64,000 bases of DNA from Kiritimatiellia bacterium (GTDB lineage: Bacteria; Verrucomicrobiota; Kiritimatiellia; WLWN01), in assembly GCA_012103575.1 (NCBI GenBank), contig WLWN01000001.1:1317792-1381791 (forward strand), given 5' to 3'. The notes under the pieces were generated by a model that saw nothing but the letters and a program-made list of their open reading frames with translations, did no database searches and was not told where the DNA came from. Each line of letters opens with the position of its first letter. Within the stretch, counting starts at the first letter, position 1. A program made the translations under genes and the position numbers. This document shows positions 13,459 to 22,993 of this stretch, one piece after another.

Positions 13459-13500
13459 GGGTTCCCTGATTTACTTGGAACAACCATCATAAAAGTTGAA

Positions 13501-14763
13501 TTGACTTCTGTTGGGTTCACCGAATTTCGATATCCATTGTCTCGACCGGTTGTAGTGTCAGCAAACGGGCCTCATGCAACCGAATGGACGCATAACTTTT
13601 TTGATGCGGATTCGGTCGATATTACTTCTGATCAGCCTGGCAATGATTGGACATGGGCTGAAGTGAATGCTCTTACCGCAAAAGCATCAGCAGGATCTAT
13701 CCATCCAGACCATCCCAGATCCTGGAGTTCCGATGTCCACATTGATGCTTTTCTGATTGAGGTTACCTATGAAGAAATGGGGATGTTTAAAACGCCACGA
13801 GGCGCTACGTTTGCGATGGATGAGGTTGGCAATGAATATCACCTTACTTACAAAGATAAGAGTAAAGTAGTCTTTGATGCAAATGGCAGATTGCTTAGCA
13901 AAGAAGATCTCAATGGCAATGAGTTATCCTTTGAATATGACCCCTTGGGTCGGCTTTCTATAATGAGGGATGGGTTGGGACAAGACGTTACATTCAGTTA
14001 TACAGATCCGGTTTCAAACGATAGAGTAACCATGATCCAGGACCATTTAGGGCGCGCCTGTTATTACGCCTATTCCAATGGCACGAATCTGGTGCGCTAT
14101 ACGGATTTGGAAGGGAATGAGTCTTCCTATGAATATTTAGAAGGACAAAGTGTAATCTCTTTGAATCATAACCTGTCGCGTATGATTTCCCCTGAAGGGA
14201 ATGATATACGCGTTATTTATTATGATCAGAGGACCAATACCGAAGATAAAGTGTGTACTTATTTTAATGGGCTCAGCAATGAAGTCAAATATGTATATGC
14301 GGACAATACGACCTATTCAACCATTCCAGGAACGGATAGTTTTCAAGCGGTAGATTTTAATAGCGAAAGAGATCTTATACGGATCTACATCCGAGAGGGA
14401 GAGTTGCTCTTGGATACGACCGATGGGGGCCGCTTAATTTTTGAGCGGCAGGCCAACGCCATGGTAGACATCGCGGGTCAATGGGGAGATAGTCCTAAGG
14501 CAACGGGAGCTGCTGATTCTACGTTGACGTATAATGTGGACATGCAACCGGGCGAAGATCTTAAAGCCCGTTTCGATTCCTTCACAGACCCAGGCTATAC
14601 CAATTGGATTGCCAAAGTGATACTCGCTATGCGAGGCGTTTCCTCTAATGATGTCTATCTTTCTGCTGGAGGGTCCAACGGACTTGCTTGGAGCCAATCA
14701 ACATTAGATTGGGTGGAGGTCGATATTACAACAGATAAAGACCCATGGACTGGACCGATCTAA
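13501..14763 (+). pseudogene. RHS/YD-repeat secreted protein, fragment 2
   Basis: Same frame as fragment 1, after the TAG. It contains YD-type repeats (LSFEYDPLGRLSIMRDGLGQDVTFSY and similar) and two copies of a jelly-roll-like segment of the form W-x-W-x-(D/E)-(L/V)-N...IDAF-x-(I/L)-(E/K)VTYE. The second copy is cut at 14745-14760: restoring one base in ACTGGACC gives W-T-W-T-D-L-N, matching the first copy, and moves into the frame of fragment 3. A one-base deletion is therefore the simplest explanation. Confidence 0.75.
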
Positions 14764-17552
14764 ATAATCTGGAAGCGACTCTTTCGCGTCCTGCTGGCAT
14801 TTCAAATGGCGCTGTAGAGATTGATGCGTTTCAGTTGAAGGTAACCTATGAATATCTAGATGTAGGACGCCGTCTTGAGGATCGGTTTTATACATATGGT
14901 CTTGCTCATCGTGTCACTTCTTCAGAAAAAAACGGGCATCGCCAAACCTTTACCTATAATGATAAGGGTAACATGCTCTCAAAGAATAACGAAGTGGGTG
15001 AATTGTGGACCTACGTCTATCACACCAACTTCCATAAACCCATCTATGTTACAGATCCAAAAAACAACATAACCCGCATGGACTATGGCAGTCGGGGTAA
15101 CCTGATCCAGGAAACAGATCCCTTAAATCAACATACGAGGTATTCGTACGATGCCCACGGGAATTTGATTAGAACGACCGATCCATTAGGGGTTTTTACC
15201 GAATATAGTCTTGATACATTGGGTATTCATATCATGGCCATAAAAGATAAAAACGGAAACACCTCACAGTTTTTGTATGATCAAATAGGGAACCCAATTC
15301 AAGAAACCGATCCCGCACAAAACACACACCAGATTGCTTATAATCAGTACAATGCAAAGACACAGGAAGTGGATCGAGCCGGGACAATCACAAAATATTT
15401 TTATGACAAAAATGCGCGCCTGACGAACGTTGTCTTTGCGTACAATACCCCTGAGCAAACATCCATGTCTTATATCTGTGACGTCAAAGGTCGGATTATT
15501 GAAGAAATCGACGCATTGGGGCATCACCATTATTCCGAGTATGATGCGTATGGGAAACTTACCTCAAAAATCGATCGGCTAGGAAACACAAACGAGTTCA
15601 AATACGATGTGTATAGTCGGCTTACTGCAGAGACCGACGCGCTCGGATTTACAAATCACTTCTCCTATGACGGGAACGGAAACGTTTTAACCTCAACCGA
15701 TAAAAGAGGGCTTACCACCACAAAAACCTATGATCACAATGATCAGGTATTAATCCAGATAGATCCTCTTGGAAATCATGTGTCGAATCAATACGATAAA
15801 AACGGGAACCCGATAAAACAGATCATAACCACACACCCTTGCTCAAGTTGTACGAACGAGCCTCAAATATTAGTTGCAACGTTTGAAATTGATGCACGGA
15901 ATCAGATGATAAAGAGGACCGTTGGCGTTGGGCGAGATGATCCTTGTATATCTGAAAATGAATATGATGAGCTTGGTCGGCTTATAAAAGAAATTGATGC
16001 GCTTGGGCATTATAAAGTGCTTGAATATGATGGAAATGGACAGGCCACCCAACTAACGACCTTTAGTCAGGATGACAATCTGTTAGGTCGAGTCTCAAGC
16101 GTTTATAATCAGCGAGACCTCCTTACCCAAACCATCACGTATCCTGATCCGTCAACCGTCTGTGCTTCAGCCTTTGAATATGATGCGCGCGGACTCAAAA
16201 CGGCCGTCATAGACCCTCGCGGGCATCGGACCGAAACAACCTATGATGCTTACAAAAGGGTCCAGACGGTTGTTGACGCAGAAAATAATACAAATTCATT
16301 TATTTACGATGCCTTAAATCAGGTTTCAAACATCATCGACGCTGCGGGGAATCATGTTCAGCTTGAATATGATGGAAAGGGTCAGCTATGGCAACAAACC
16401 GATCAAAGAGGAAACATCACCCGTTCGATCTATGATGTATATGGCCAACTAAAACAGATGACCGATTCCGAGGGGAACACCGCATCCTATCAATATGATC
16501 TCAATGGAAACAAAATCGTTGAGACAGATACTCGAGGGGTTTTAGCCTATTTCTTTTACGATGGAGCAAATCGCGTAACCAACAAAATGCTTGGTGTCGG
16601 GCGGATCGATGCACAGCACTTTTCCTATACATATGACCAACTCAGCCGCGTTCTACATATAACGGATCCATTAGGCTATGCAGAAACAAACATGTACGAT
16701 GCGAACAACAATGTTGTTATACAACACGATAAACGAGGATTCACAACACGGATATCCTACGACAATCTCAACCGGCTAACCAACACCATTGATGCCCTGA
16801 ATTTTTCAACCACATACCAATACGACAGCCTGGGCGCCGTTCTGAAAGCAACAGACAAACGAGGTTACTCACAGTCCTATGCATACGATATTTACGGCCA
16901 GAAAATCAGCATGACCGATGTAGAAAACAACACGACCTATATGGCTTATGACGTGTTGGGACAACCTACCAATAGCATCGATGCATCAGGCTTTTCCCAA
17001 ACGACCGTCTATGATCCAAACGGCAACGTCATCCTTGCCGCCTCCTATAACAGAGCCGATCTATTATTACGCCAAACAGGTTCACACTATGACAACCGAA
17101 ACCTGCTCGTTGAAGGCATTGATGCCCACGGATTTACCACCCATTACGAATACGATGCGTTGGGCCGAAAAACCGCAACCGTCACCCCTTTAGGGGGACG
17201 TGTTGAAGTTGTGTATGACCTTTACGGAAATACGGTCGAGAGCAAAGACGAGTTAGGACACGTCACACGCACCATTTATGACCGACGTAATCAGCCCATT
17301 AAAATAATCGATGCACTCGGATTTCAGACACGTTATCGCTATGACAAAAATGGAAACAGAATTTCAGTGACAGATGATAATGGGAACACGATTTGTACAC
17401 ATTACGACAAGCTCAACAGAGTCGTTGAAGTCAATAAATCAATGGCAGATCTATTGCCGGTGGTGTTAAAACGATCGGATGTAAACAGTGATGGGCGTGT
17501 TGATGCTAGTGACATGGATGCTTTAACGAACGCACTTGCTTATGTTCCCTAA
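14745..17552 (+). CDS. RHS/YD-repeat protein, fragment 3 with dockerin-like end
   Basis: 935-residue frame made almost wholly of YD repeats (repeating G-x(3-9)-Y-D-x-x-G-x-x, such as YDANNNVVIQHDKRGF and YDKNGNRISVTDDNGN). There is no hyperconserved DPxG core or recognisable toxin tail at the C-terminus. Instead it ends with DVNSDGRVDASDMDAL, a Ca-binding loop like one half of a type I dockerin. The stop overlaps the next gene's ATG (TAATG). It is the 3' part of the broken gene begun at 12949. A wall-associated or cell-surface role is likely, but the function is unknown. Confidence 0.8.
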   Translation: MDWTDLNNLEATLSRPAGISNGAVEIDAFQLKVTYEYLDVGRRLEDRFYTYGLAHRVTSSEKNGHRQTFTYNDKGNMLSKNNEVGELWTYVYHTNFHKPIYVTDPKNNITRMDYGSRGNLIQETDPLNQHTRYSYDAHGNLIRTTDPLGVFTEYSLDTLGIHIMAIKDKNGNTSQFLYDQIGNPIQETDPAQNTHQIAYNQYNAKTQEVDRAGTITKYFYDKNARLTNVVFAYNTPEQTSMSYICDVKGRIIEEIDALGHHHYSEYDAYGKLTSKIDRLGNTNEFKYDVYSRLTAETDALGFTNHFSYDGNGNVLTSTDKRGLTTTKTYDHNDQVLIQIDPLGNHVSNQYDKNGNPIKQIITTHPCSSCTNEPQILVATFEIDARNQMIKRTVGVGRDDPCISENEYDELGRLIKEIDALGHYKVLEYDGNGQATQLTTFSQDDNLLGRVSSVYNQRDLLTQTITYPDPSTVCASAFEYDARGLKTAVIDPRGHRTETTYDAYKRVQTVVDAENNTNSFIYDALNQVSNIIDAAGNHVQLEYDGKGQLWQQTDQRGNITRSIYDVYGQLKQMTDSEGNTASYQYDLNGNKIVETDTRGVLAYFFYDGANRVTNKMLGVGRIDAQHFSYTYDQLSRVLHITDPLGYAETNMYDANNNVVIQHDKRGFTTRISYDNLNRLTNTIDALNFSTTYQYDSLGAVLKATDKRGYSQSYAYDIYGQKISMTDVENNTTYMAYDVLGQPTNSIDASGFSQTTVYDPNGNVILAASYNRADLLLRQTGSHYDNRNLLVEGIDAHGFTTHYEYDALGRKTATVTPLGGRVEVVYDLYGNTVESKDELGHVTRTIYDRRNQPIKIIDALGFQTRYRYDKNGNRISVTDDNGNTICTHYDKLNRVVEVNKSMADLLPVVLKRSDVNSDGRVDASDMDALTNALAYVP

Positions 17553-18140
17553 TGAAAAGACGACGATATAACTTCATAAGTTTAGTAACGGCAACGATAA
17601 ACATATGTTTGTTTACTCAGGTTATCGGGGCCGATGATTTGTCTATCAGCAAGGTCGAAAATCGTACCTAATGGCGTAAAGATCACCATCACGCTCTCTC
17701 AAAACTCTACCAATCCTGTCGACGTTTTTTCCTTTGATGCAGACCAGCAAAGCTTCAATGGACTCGTTCCGGTCTGGTTTCTGTCTGCATCGAACTTAGC
17801 CAACGCGGTTAGCAACCAAATCACATGGATTGATACGAGTGCTGGCCAGGGAACAAACCGTTTTTATGCTACTGGGGATGCACAAATCGATGACGATCAA
17901 GACGGATTAGCTGATGCCCATGAAATGTTTATGCATAAGACCAGCCACAATTTTTTTGATACTGATTTTGATTCGATCTCCGATTATTGGGAAGTGCACA
18001 ACATGGGATTTAATCCCATGGACGCTTCAGATGGATGGGCTGGCTCAGATAACGATGGATTAAGAAATGCCGCAGAACTTTGGTTCGGAACAGATATCAA
18101 CAATCCCGACTCCGATGGAGACGGCATTCTTGATAATTAG
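17552..18140 (+). pseudogene. Secreted thrombospondin-3/LamG protein, 5' part
   Basis: The true start is the ATG at 17552, overlapping the RHS stop. It gives a signal peptide (MKRRRYNFISLVTATINICL...VIGADDLSISKVENRT) that hits a stop near 17672. Homology continues one base out of frame (NGVKITITLSQN), so an extra T in CCTAATGG is likely. The following frame (17634-18140) has thrombospondin type 3 Ca-binding repeats (DDDQDGLADAHE, DSDGDGILDN). It then ends in TAG at 18138, where the family usually has Trp-Glu, and the same frame continues downstream. Confidence 0.65.
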
Positions 18141-18287
18141 GAGATTACCTACAATCTAGACCCTCTTGTTTCTTCTGATGCAACACTCGATACGGATACC
18201 GATGGATTTACCAACTACGAAGAAAGTGTTCATAACACCAACCCGAACGATTCTCATTCCTATCCACTTGGATCCATTTCGGGAACC

Positions 18288-18848
18288 GTGACCTATTCCG
18301 GAAACCAATCCAGCGCTTTATATGTAAGCGCTCAAGCTGTACGCATGCGAGAAGGGGTTCTCATTCTTGATGGCCAGGATGATTATTTTGATGCAGGTGA
18401 TGGCTCACATTGGAATGCTTTATTGACCGGAAATTTTACAATTGAAGAATGGATCTATCTTGAAACGGACGGAAGGGGAACCTCTCGCTGTATCTTTAAT
18501 CGGGGTGACGATATAACGGGCGAACAAAATACCTTCATCCGCCTGGATGTTCAAAATAACGATACACTCCAATTCAAGCTCCGAAATGCCGGCGCTAATC
18601 TTACCGTAACGGGCTCTGACCCTTTACTGTCTGATCAATGGATCCATTTTTCAGCGGTCCGACAAGTGGGGCTTGCTCTGACCCTCTATGTAAACGGCCA
18701 GTCGTATGCAACGGCCAATGATACCTTGGGCACGCTCACCTTGATAGGGTCCAGGCCCCTTACCTTTGGCGCAGCAAATGTTGGCTCTACACCTGGGGCA
18801 GATCATTATTTTTCAGGGATGATAAATAATTTAAGAATGGTAGAGTAA
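18288..18848 (+). pseudogene. LamG/concanavalin-like domain, 3' part of the same gene
   Basis: Same frame as 17634-18140; the region 18141-18287 is open too (EITYNLDPLVSSDATLDTDTDGF). The segment is a LamG-like carbohydrate/ligand-binding jelly roll: LDGQDDYFDAGDG, FTIEEWIYLETDG, WIHFSAVRQ, LTLYVNGQ, FSGMINNLRMVE. The last codons and TAA are supplied by the left end of the IS30 inserted at about 18838, because ATGGTAGAGTAACAATACAA also flanks the other IS30 copy near 47360. The original C-terminus is therefore lost. Confidence 0.7.
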
Positions 18849-18921
18849 CAATACAAAGTGCAAAGGTCCGCAGCATAGTTCATTCTTTGGGTATCTGAAC
18901 CCCCCTAAAGGAGAACATAGA

Positions 18922-19131
18922 ATGCCACGAACCTACGAACATTTAAACAGTTATGAACGAGAAGTAATAGCCCAGATGCTAAAAGAAAAATGTAGCTTAT
19001 CTCAAATTGGCCGTCACCTGGGCCGATCCCCCTCGACTATTTGGCGCAAATCTCGCCGTAATCGAGTCCGTGGCCGCTATTACCCAAGACACGCAAATGG
19101 CCTGGCTCAAAGCCGATTACAGCTAGCTTGA
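18922..19131 (+). pseudogene. IS30 transposase, N-terminal fragment
   Basis: 69 residues with the IS30 helix-turn-helix (YEREVIAQMLKEKCSLSQIGRHLGRSPSTIWR). It stops at TGA, where the copy at 47 kb has CGA (Arg). The next 25 bp still match the intact copy before the IS630 insertion. Confidence 0.85.
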
Positions 19132-19163
19132 AAGCCTCAAAAAGTGATGGGAGCTAGAGCGCT

Positions 19164-19733
19164 TCACGATTGAGGTATCGCGATGTAGCACGAAGAAAAC
19201 CAGCCGATTACCTCGTCGGGAGAAACCTCTTCGAACGCTTGTGTGATCGCTTCAGATAGTTCCTGCTGACTGCGGGCTGCAAGGCTGCCCAACCGATTCT
19301 TTATCTTGCCCCACATTTTTTCAATGGGGTTGGAATCGGGGCTGTAGGGTGGAAGGAATCTTACATGGGTCCCACATGACTCAATGAGTTCAATGACCTT
19401 GGGATTGTGATGGACGCGAAGATTGTCCATGATGACGATGTCTTCAGGTGAAAGAGTCGGGAGAAAAACCCGGCGAATATATTCTCCAAAAACAGCCGTC
19501 TCTGTCGCCCCCTCCCCCTCCCCCTCCATGGCCGCTGTTGTTCCGTCCAGGCGGACCGAAGAAATCAAGGTGGTGGTACACCAATGTCCATGAGGCGTTT
19601 TGGCAAAAAGCCTGTTCCCGCCCAACGCCCGGCCCCGCAGACGAGTCATATTCGTTTTCGCCCCGGATTCATCAATAAAGACAAGGCGACTTGGATCAAG
19701 TTTGGCCACCTCTTGGATCCACTGCTTTCTCAA
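19164..19733 (-). CDS. IS630 transposase, DDE catalytic ORF (copy 1)
   Basis: 189-residue catalytic half: RLVFIDESGAKTNMTRLRGRA (first Asp), IVIMDNLRVHHNPKV (second Asp) and LPPYSPDSNPIEKMWGKIKNRL (final Glu). There is no ATG at the start (TTG); upstream in this frame ETLHASEQDQADVNLL is still homologous, so it is normally joined to the preceding ORF. A GEGEGE-type insertion (GEGEGATE) distinguishes it from copy 2. Confidence 0.85.
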   Translation of the reverse strand: MRKQWIQEVAKLDPSRLVFIDESGAKTNMTRLRGRALGGNRLFAKTPHGHWCTTTLISSVRLDGTTAAMEGEGEGATETAVFGEYIRRVFLPTLSPEDIVIMDNLRVHHNPKVIELIESCGTHVRFLPPYSPDSNPIEKMWGKIKNRLGSLAARSQQELSEAITQAFEEVSPDEVIGWFSSCYIAIPQS

Positions 19734-20145
19734 GAGATTTACATCCGCCTGGTCTTGCTCGCTGGCGTGAAGCGTTTCTTTTATACCGGGAGCCCAACCG
19801 ATTCAACGCCCGCTGTACGGCCATGATTGACCCCTTCACGCCGCTCATGTTCTTGAGTTTTTCAAGCGTTGCATCGGGATGTTTGCCCCCCAGTTGAGCC
19901 AACGCCTTGAGCTGCTTTCCGCTGTAGAGGGCCTGACGATGCCCACGCGGTCGGGGAGCGGTCTGTCCGGTTTCGTTGAAACGAGAGAGCCCACGCTGAA
20001 ACGTTCTAAGATCTACACGATAAGAAGATGCGACATCGGTCTGGGAACCTTTGCCCATTTTGTAGGCATCTATCGCACGCCGCCGGATTTCTGCTGTTGC
20101 TATACTCGTGTCATGGAGTATAGATCTTCTAGAGAGGCATTTCAA
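19696..20145 (-). CDS. IS630 transposase, DNA-binding ORF (copy 1)
   Basis: 149-residue N-terminal half with helix-turn-helix segments (RRRAIDAYKMGKGSQTDVASSYRVDLRTFQRGLSRF; LEKLKNMSGVKGSIMAVQRALNRLG). It overlaps the catalytic ORF in another frame. The homology switch is near TATAAAAGAAACG, at the same place as in copy 2. Confidence 0.8.
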   Translation of the reverse strand: MKCLSRRSILHDTSIATAEIRRRAIDAYKMGKGSQTDVASSYRVDLRTFQRGLSRFNETGQTAPRPRGHRQALYSGKQLKALAQLGGKHPDATLEKLKNMSGVKGSIMAVQRALNRLGSRYKRNASRQRARPGGCKSLEKAVDPRGGQT

Positions 20146-20171
20146 TCGTTAAATGCTCTAGCAAAGAACAA

Positions 20172-20882
20172 GTGGAGACTCTCCTGGCGAAGTATTGGTC
20201 TCCAGAACAGATTGAAGGTCAAAGAAAGCTAGAAGGTGACCCTCCCATCAGTCGAATGACGATCTACCGCTACTTGTACAGTCCAAGAGGGGCTGGCTAC
20301 CGAAAATACCTGCGTGGCCCCGGAAAGAAAAAACGAGCGACTCGGAAAAGCCATTCACGTATACACAACCAAACGATGATTGACCAACGCCCCGAAGAGG
20401 CCGAAAATCGCAAGGTGGCAGGCCATTGGGAAGGTGACACTATTCAGGGCCAAACGAGAAAAGAGGCCTGTGTAGTCACTCTAGCAGATCGAGCGACTCG
20501 ATATCTCATCGCCGATCTTTTACCTCGATGCAATGCCGAATCGGTCAACCGTTCCGTACCTCAGTTCGCTGATTCAGGGCTCCCCTGTAAAACGGTGACT
20601 GTAGATAATGGCATGGAGTTTGCCAGCCATGCTAAACTACAGAAAAAAATAGCAACCCCCATTTTCTTTGCTGGAGGGAGAAACCCTTGGCAAAGAGGGA
20701 CCAACGAAAATATGAACGGTTTGCTTCGCCAGTTTTTCCCGAAGAAAACCGACTTTGCTGCCCACAGCTCCGCTCAGTTGAGATGGGCTGTGGAGTTACT
20801 GAATAATAGACCGAGAAAATGCTTAGAATATAGAACGCCCAAAGAAATGATGGATAGCTTCGGTTTTGCACTTGTAAGTTGA
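20172..20882 (+). CDS. IS30 transposase, C-terminal fragment
   Basis: 236 residues containing the DDE core: GHWEGDTIQGQTRKEACVVTL (Asp), TVTVDNGMEFA (Asp-Asn) and NPWQRGTNENMNGLLRQFFPK (Glu). It is separated from its own N-terminus by the inserted IS630, so it is a remnant. It is nearly identical to the IS30 fragment at 46687-47287 over their shared length. Confidence 0.85.
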   Translation: METLLAKYWSPEQIEGQRKLEGDPPISRMTIYRYLYSPRGAGYRKYLRGPGKKKRATRKSHSRIHNQTMIDQRPEEAENRKVAGHWEGDTIQGQTRKEACVVTLADRATRYLIADLLPRCNAESVNRSVPQFADSGLPCKTVTVDNGMEFASHAKLQKKIATPIFFAGGRNPWQRGTNENMNGLLRQFFPKKTDFAAHSSAQLRWAVELLNNRPRKCLEYRTPKEMMDSFGFALVS

Positions 20883-20945
20883 GTCTGCAGGTTTGGAGGC
20901 AAAACCTATCAGGGGTTTCCTCGTCGGTTTAAACGAGCCATTCAC

Positions 20946-21296
20946 GTGGTCGATGCCAGTACGATCCAACTCATCGCTCATTGCATGGATTGGGCCAAGC
21001 ACCGCCGTCGTAAAGCCGCAGCGAAGTTGCATCTGCGTTTAAATTTACAAAACTGGTTGCCTAGTTTTGTTATCATAGACAAAGCTAAAGATCATGATAG
21101 CAGCTTAGCCCAACAGCTTTGCGCGGCTTTAAAAGCAGGGCAAATCGTTCTTTTCGACAAAGCCTCTATGGATTTTGGTCACCTCTTTGAGTTGAACAAT
21201 CGAGGTATGTTTTGGGTGACACGCGCCAAAGATAATATGCAGGTGCGCTGTGTAAAGAAGTGCCTGGAAAAAATCGAGAGGCCCGATCCTACGTGA
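20946..21296 (+). pseudogene. IS4-family transposase remnant, part 1
   Basis: Reads HVVDASTIQLIAHCMDWAKHRRRKAAAKLH and FVIIDKAKDHDSS, with the first catalytic Asp of IS4-type transposases. The frame is open upstream to about 20886, where IS30 ends, so the N-terminus was lost. It stops at 21296, but homology goes on in the next frame (ILRDDWVVLT). Confidence 0.75.
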
Positions 21297-21306
21297 TGAT
21301 TGGGTC

Positions 21307-21765
21307 GTGTTAACCGCGGTGAAAAGTAAGGGGAAATACCCTCATTTTTTTTGTCGGATTATCGCGCAGGTTGAAGTAAACGGAAAGCTTGTTGAGATGA
21401 CTTTTATTACCAATAATCTGGAGTGGTCGGCGGGAAGTATTTGTGATTTGTATAAAGCCCGCTGGGCCATTGAATCTTTTTTTAAACAAATCAAACAAGT
21501 CCTGCAGATTTGTGATTTTTTTGGTCACAGTAAGAATGCAACACAATGGCAAGTCTGGATGGCCTTATTAGCCTATGTTTTACTGCGCTACCTGAGCTTT
21601 TTGAGTCAATGGCGCCACAGTTTTGTGCGTATCTTTACGGTGTTGCGCTCGGTATTGTGGAGCCGATATCAGCTGTACACTTTATTGAAAAGTTATGGGA
21701 CAGCAGGTGGTTCCTATCGGATGCTTTGCGCACCTCGACAAGCCTATTTGCCTGGATTTGGTTAA
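21307..21765 (+). pseudogene. IS4-family transposase remnant, part 2
   Basis: Contains the C-terminal IS4 signature YKARWAIESFFKQIKQ with the catalytic Glu, then GHSKNATQWQVWMALLAY. A one-base shift near 21290 separates it from part 1. About 250 bp of gene-free sequence follow before the next IS remnant. Confidence 0.78.
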
Positions 21766-22022
21766 TTTTTATAGGACAGCACACGGTCAAAAAATAACCA
21801 GAAAAGGAGGCCATAACAAAAAAAATCAAAAATTGGGTATTACGAAAAGCGGGAAATTGTCTATATTTTAGCCATAAAAAAGCTGAGTTTTGCACCTTAT
21901 GGGATGACTGTGTAATTCATTCTTTGAGTAAACAGGTCGGATTCCCTTGTTTTTTCCCGTTTTTTCGCGCAGGGCTCCCTCCGCATATGCGATTAGATGA
22001 TTGTTGAAGGCAGCCGTGGCGG
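21766..22022. other. Gene-free IS-derived interval
   Basis: 257 bp without a gene. On the minus strand it contains a stretch (GAATCCGACCTGTTTACTCAAAG and flanks, shortened here) distantly similar to the non-coding tail of the IS1380 at 53.8 kb, so it is probably the decayed end of the neighbouring IS1380 copy. Confidence 0.4.
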
Positions 22023-22906
22023 CTATCCAAAAAAATGGGCTATGTCTCGTATTAGGTCAAACCAGAGGCAACGCTTGCCAAAGTGAAGCTCGATTCGTCC
22101 GGCACGGCGCACCAGTCCAACCGTGCAATAGACGATGTTTTGTAGAACCGTTTTGACCCGCCAACGCATGAGGTTTATTTTCTGTGAAGCGAGTCGAACC
22201 CGCTTGATCACCTCGAAGGCGACCGGAACACAAGGGCAATTTTCGTTACCGCCGTGATGGAGATGTTCGAAGAAGCCCGTGTAAACGTTCTTGCCCTCGC
22301 GACTTTCTTGCTTGTCTCCAACCCGGCGTGCAAGAGCCAGCATTTGTTAGGTATATTCGCGGGGAGGGTTTGGTTTCACGATAAAGTGATGATCCGAAGT
22401 TATCGGCCGCGTCGTTGCTGCTATCAAGCCGGAGCAAACATGCTCCGCCAAGGCCAAGGGCTTCGAGCGTTTCAATGCTACGGCGAATAAACTCGGGCGT
22501 TCCGGACTGGCAATGTTGTTTCCCGGGCCGAAGCTCGGAGTCAAGCATGTAGCCTTCGGGGCCAACATAAGGCAAACATCGGGGCGTAGCCATCAGGCCC
22601 TTTATAGGTATAAGAAATGCCCTTGTTTGAAGATCCTGAGTTATCCAATGGACTCACATCCATATCGACAGGAACAAGATTGAGTCCTTCCACATCTACC
22701 CGCTCAAGGGTTCGAGAGGAGAGAAGCTTGGTGTTGACTTTGCATAGAGCTTGATGCGTTCTCGCGGCAGGCAGGTCGTCGAAACGACGTCGGAAGACCG
22801 GCTCAGAAGATACCGTTTTAAGTCCAAAGGCATTCATAAAAAATTCGTCACCCTGGTAAAGGTCGATATCATTAAAATCGGCTCGGTCGGGAACTACTTC
22901 GAGCAA
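22023..22906 (-). pseudogene. IS1380-family transposase, degenerate copy
   Basis: Three overlapping minus-strand frames (22541-22906, 22246-22593, 22023-22343) align in order with the better copy at 52.4-53.7 kb. Shared pieces are DFNDIDLYQGDEFFMNAFGLK, RVDVEGLNLVPVDMDVSPLD, SELRPGKQHCQSGTPEF and GRIELHFGKRC. The N-terminus is truncated and at least two frameshifts are present. It diverges enough from the 52-kb copy to be a separate subtype. Confidence 0.7.
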
Positions 22907-22993
22907 TTCGGATCCATAATAGACATAGAGGTCGTTGGACTCTGGCGGATTGTAAAATTAAATGCCGCAAAAAATGGACCTGAGAGCTTCTGT

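Larger units (their letters stand above)
19157..20158 (-). mobile_element. IS630-family element, copy 1
   Basis: 1,002 bp flanked by the TA target duplication (19155-19156 and 20159-20160). The terminal inverted repeats are imperfect (left GAGCGCTTCACGATTGA; right, reversed, GAGCATTTAACGATTGA). Insertion into the IS30 transposase gene is proven by rejoining the flanks, which restores the sequence of the 47-kb IS30 copy. Confidence 0.9.
18838..20890 (+). mobile_element. IS30-family element interrupted by IS630
   Basis: Left end at about 18838, from sequence shared with the 47-kb copy upstream of the transposase start. The right end is just after the transposase stop, where ACAAGTGCAAA reappears inverted. 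The transposase is split by the IS630 at 19157-20158 and also carries a CGA-to-TGA nonsense codon at 19129-19131 relative to the other copy, so it is inactive. Confidence 0.75.

Noticed and set aside
22023..22906. Functional IS1380 transposase at 22 kb
   Set aside because: The homology runs through three frames, the N-terminus is missing and no intact terminal repeats were found.
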